Of a stretch of DNA of 16,448 bases, positions 14,359-16,448 are shown one piece after another. The DNA comes from Myxococcales bacterium. GTDB lineage: Bacteria; Myxococcota; Myxococcia; Myxococcales; Anaeromyxobacteraceae. The stretch lies in assembly GCA_021784995.1 (NCBI GenBank), contig JAJYHA010000157.1, positions 1 through 16,448 of the forward strand. Direction: 5' to 3'. Positions within the stretch are counted from its first letter, which is position 1. Each line of letters opens with the position of its first letter. Below the pieces are notes generated by a model. That model searched no databases. It was not told where the DNA came from and was given only the letters and a program-made list of their open reading frames with translations. The position numbers and the translations under genes are program-made.

Positions 14359-15138
14359 TCAGCGCCCGAAGCCTCGCCGGCCGATCCGGTACGAGAGCCG
14401 CCCGAGCGCTCGCTGCGGCGCCTCCCGGTCGAGCGTCGCCTGCACCGTGCGCTGCACCTCCTGCGCGACGCCGCTGCAGAACGCGTGGTCGGTCAGGGAG
14501 CCGCGCCCGGCCACCTCGACGCGCGGGTGGAAGACGACCTTCCACCGCGCCGGCAGGGGCAGGAGGGAGAGCGGGAGCCCGATGGACGCACCGATGAGCG
14601 GCTCCAGCAGGTCCACGGTCCAGGCCACGGGAAGGCACTCCTCGCCCCCGAGGATGGCGGCGGGCACGATGGGCGCCTCGCGGGCGAGCGCGACCCGCAC
14701 GAAGCCGCGGTTCCAGTCGCGCATCCGATAGGCCTCCCAGAAGGGCTTGGTGTTCCCGCGGTAGCCCTCCGGGAAGATCCCGCACGACTCGATCTCGGCC
14801 GGGAGCCGCTCCGGCCGCCGGAACCAGGAGGCGGGGAGCGCCCCGAAGCGACGAAGGAGAGGGCCGAGCAGCGGCGCGGCCATGGCGGCGTCGTGCGTGG
14901 CGAAGAACGGCGCCCGCTGGATCCCCTCCGCCTCGACAATCGCCATGGTCAGGAAGAAGGCGTCGAGCGGGAACCAGCCGGAGTGGTTCTGGGCGTACAC
15001 GACCCGCCCCTCCCTCGGCAGGTGCTCCGCGCCCACCACCTCGAGCGAGAAGTAGCCAGCCCGGATCAGGGCCCGCACGCCCGCCACGAGGCGGGAGATC
15101 AGGAAGTCGCGTTCGCGCACCGGTCCGGGCTGCTCCAT
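14359..15138 (-). CDS. PlsC-like phospholipid/glycerol acyltransferase (LPLAT superfamily)
   Basis: 259 residues. Motif I of the family appears as NHSGWFPLD (51-59), with His52 and Asp59. The spacing is H-x6-D, as in the MGAT-like branch, rather than the H-x4-D of PlsC itself. Motif III is FPEGYRGNTKP (122-132), and a VPAAILGGEE block (158-167) corresponds to the IVPV region. It likely transfers a fatty acyl group from acyl-CoA or acyl-ACP to a lipid hydroxyl at the membrane; the acceptor is unknown. The hydrophobic stretch LLEPLIGASIGLPLSLLPLP (177-196) may sit in the membrane. The start ATG at 15138 has GAGGAG 5 nt upstream, and the M24 peptidase gene ends 12 bp before it, so both are probably on one transcript. 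Confidence 0.87.
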   Translation of the reverse strand: MEQPGPVRERDFLISRLVAGVRALIRAGYFSLEVVGAEHLPREGRVVYAQNHSGWFPLDAFFLTMAIVEAEGIQRAPFFATHDAAMAAPLLGPLLRRFGALPASWFRRPERLPAEIESCGIFPEGYRGNTKPFWEAYRMRDWNRGFVRVALAREAPIVPAAILGGEECLPVAWTVDLLEPLIGASIGLPLSLLPLPARWKVVFHPRVEVAGRGSLTDHAFCSGVAQEVQRTVQATLDREAPQRALGRLSYRIGRRGFGR

Positions 15139-15150
15139 GGCCGCTCCTCG

Positions 15151-16326
15151 TCACCGCACGACCAGCACCGCGTCCTCGAGCTCCGTCAGGCGCTCGCCGC
15201 CCCGGGGCGTCACCGCCCAGGTGTTCTCGATGCCCACCGCGCCCTCCTCCGGGAAGACGAACTTGGGCTCGAGGGCGAGCGTCTGTCCCTCGACGAGCGG
15301 TTCGTCGAAGCCGGGCGCCAGCACCGGCCACTCGTCCAGCTCGAGGCCGACGCCGTGGCCCACGAAGCGCGCCTGCGCGCCGGGCGGCCCCATGAACCGC
15401 TCGCCCAGCCCCGCCGCCTCGGCGCGCGCGCACGCGCGCGCCCACAGCGCGCTCGGCACCGCCCCCGGGCGGAGCGCCCGCGCCACCTCGTCCTGGACGG
15501 CGAGCGCGACCGCGTAGGCGCGCTCCAGCGCCGGCGAGAGGCGGCCGCAGACGGCCATGCGCGTCATGTCGGCCACGTATCCGTCGGCCACCGCCGTGTA
15601 GTCGAGCACGACCGGCGCGTCCCGCTCGATGCGCGCGCGCGACGCGCCCGTGGGCGAGGCCACCGACAGCCCGCGGCCCGTCACCGCGCCGTCGAAGCAG
15701 CCCGCGGCCGTCGCGCTCGCGCCGGCGGTGACGACCCCCGGCCCCAGCTCCTGGTTGAAGCCTCGCACGCGCGGCACGCCCTCGCTCCCCGCCCGCCGGA
15801 GCCGCACGTCGAGCTCGGCCGCGACCTCCACCTCCTGCATGCCGGGCCGCAGGAAGGTGGGGACCTGCCGGAAGGCGGCGCAGAGCAGGTCGCCCGCGCG
15901 GCGGATGCAGGCGATCTCCGGCGGGCCCTTCACGCTGCGCTGCGCGCGCAGCGCCGCCGAGACATCCTCCAGCTCGGCGGGGGCGAGCGCCCGCTCGTAG
16001 ATCCGGTAGAGGGAGACGGGCGCCACGTCGAAGGTGAAGCCGACGCGCCGCGGCTCCCCGAGCAGCGCGCGCAGCTCCCGGGAGGGCGGGAAGGGTCGGA
16101 CGTCGGCGAGCGCGCTCTCCTCGCGGGCGCGCGCCAGGCTCCGCCGCACGAGCAGGAGCGGCGCGCCCCGCGCCGGGACCCAGAGCGCCGCGTTCTGTCG
16201 CGTGCCCGCCAGGTAGAGCACGTCGGTGCCGTGCACGAGCAGGGCGCCGTCGAGCCCGCGGGCCCGGAGCTTCTCCTGCAGCGCCGCCGTCCGCGGGGCG
16301 CGGTCGCCGTCGGGCGGGGCGGTCAC
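15151..16326 (-). CDS. M24 metallopeptidase, aminopeptidase P (Xaa-Pro)/creatinase-like
   Basis: 391 residues in two domains: an N-terminal creatinase-like domain (about 10-130) and a C-terminal pita-bread catalytic domain (about 135-391), joined at the typical RSVKGPPEIACIRRAG segment. All five metal ligands are visible: Asp242 (LDYTAV), Asp253 (ADMTRM), His324 (GHGVGLELDE), Glu353 (LALEPKF) and Glu367 (GIENTW). An active dimetal enzyme, probably an Xaa-Pro peptidase, is expected in the cytoplasm; a creatinase or other C-N hydrolase cannot be excluded. The start is GTG 16326, whose GTGA overlaps the stop of the upstream gene; the frame extends beyond it only as a shadow of that gene. The acyltransferase gene follows 12 bp downstream. 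One run at 15422-15441 is almost pure alternating CG inside the coding frame. Confidence 0.9.
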   Translation of the reverse strand: MTAPPDGDRAPRTAALQEKLRARGLDGALLVHGTDVLYLAGTRQNAALWVPARGAPLLLVRRSLARAREESALADVRPFPPSRELRALLGEPRRVGFTFDVAPVSLYRIYERALAPAELEDVSAALRAQRSVKGPPEIACIRRAGDLLCAAFRQVPTFLRPGMQEVEVAAELDVRLRRAGSEGVPRVRGFNQELGPGVVTAGASATAAGCFDGAVTGRGLSVASPTGASRARIERDAPVVLDYTAVADGYVADMTRMAVCGRLSPALERAYAVALAVQDEVARALRPGAVPSALWARACARAEAAGLGERFMGPPGAQARFVGHGVGLELDEWPVLAPGFDEPLVEGQTLALEPKFVFPEEGAVGIENTWAVTPRGGERLTELEDAVLVVR

Positions 16327-16448
16327 CGCGCGGCCTCGCGCCCGGAGCGCAGCGCCCGCCCCAGCGCCACCAGGCGGCAGGCGCGCGCCGTCGCGGCCTC
16401 GAGCAGCTCCGCCCCGCGCCGCATGCACTCCTCGACCGTGATGGGGCC
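16323..16448 (-). CDS. C-terminal end of an unidentified gene, partial
   Basis: The last 41 codons and TGA of a gene that enters from the right edge. The peptide starts GPITVEECMRRGAELLEAAT and continues as a basic, Ala-rich helix. It is too short to identify. It is judged coding because its stop forms the GTGA overlap with the M24 gene and because it has the codon style of its neighbours. Together with the M24 and acyltransferase genes it probably forms one operon. Confidence 0.55.
   Translation of the reverse strand, partial: GPITVEECMRRGAELLEAATARACRLVALGRALRSGREAAR

Noticed and set aside
15422..15441. Alternating CG run, possible Z-DNA or regulatory element
   Set aside because: It codes for the Ala/Arg/Cys-rich helix of the M24 peptidase, and such runs are expected with this base composition.
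1..16448. CRISPR arrays, tRNA or rRNA genes, insertion sequences, phage or defence systems
   Set aside because: No spaced repeats, cloverleaf sequence, transposase or integrase motif, or nuclease/toxin pair was seen on either strand.

Overview
The window is very GC-rich DNA with strong G/C bias at third codon positions and dense coding. Gene content and codon style (NtrC-type regulator, sigma54-like promoter, envelope glycan genes, Tat-exported MepK plus LdtD) fit a myxobacterium such as Anaeromyxobacter. That assignment comes from style and is not proven by a marker gene. I see no rRNA, tRNA, insertion sequence, phage gene or CRISPR array, so this looks like ordinary chromosome.

Layout. (1) 1-143: the C-terminal Fis-type helix-turn-helix of a regulator, overlapping tail-to-tail with the next gene. 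(2) 132-2206, minus: a PLP-dependent aromatic-amino-acid-type decarboxylase followed by a P-loop NTPase, joined by a GTGA overlap. (3) 2354-7992, plus: an RND/MMPL-type exporter, a polyprenyl-phosphate-type GT2 glycosyltransferase and an AsnB-type glutamine amidotransferase. (4) 7926-10609, minus: a UDP-uronate-epimerase-like enzyme (TTG start) and an ArnT/GT39-type membrane glycosyltransferase, converging on region 3 with a 67-bp overlap. (5) 10816-11490, plus: a secreted DUF3047 protein. (6) 11484-13720, minus: a Tat-exported MepK-like peptidase and an LdtD-like L,D-transpeptidase, again joined by GTGA. (7) 13794-14099, minus: a small membrane protein with an apparent sigma54 promoter, a 19-bp palindrome upstream and a clear intrinsic terminator. 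(8) 14359-16448, minus: the tail of an unknown gene, an M24 aminopeptidase P-like enzyme and a PlsC-like acyltransferase.

How the genes may work together. Regions 3 and 4 contain the parts of a lipid-carrier glycosylation route: the epimerase makes a UDP-uronic acid, the GT2 enzyme loads it on a polyprenyl phosphate, the ArnT-like enzyme transfers it outside the inner membrane, the AsnB-like enzyme could amidate a carboxylate, and the RND protein could move a lipid. The nearest known logic is the rhizobial LpsL-RgtE-RgtA-D galacturonic acid pathway. The AsnB and RND additions make the combination worth testing. Region 6 pairs formation and cleavage of 3-3 peptidoglycan cross-links.

Architecture. 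All four same-strand minus gene junctions with overlap use GTGA, and three convergent gene pairs overlap at their 3' ends with no room for ordinary terminators.
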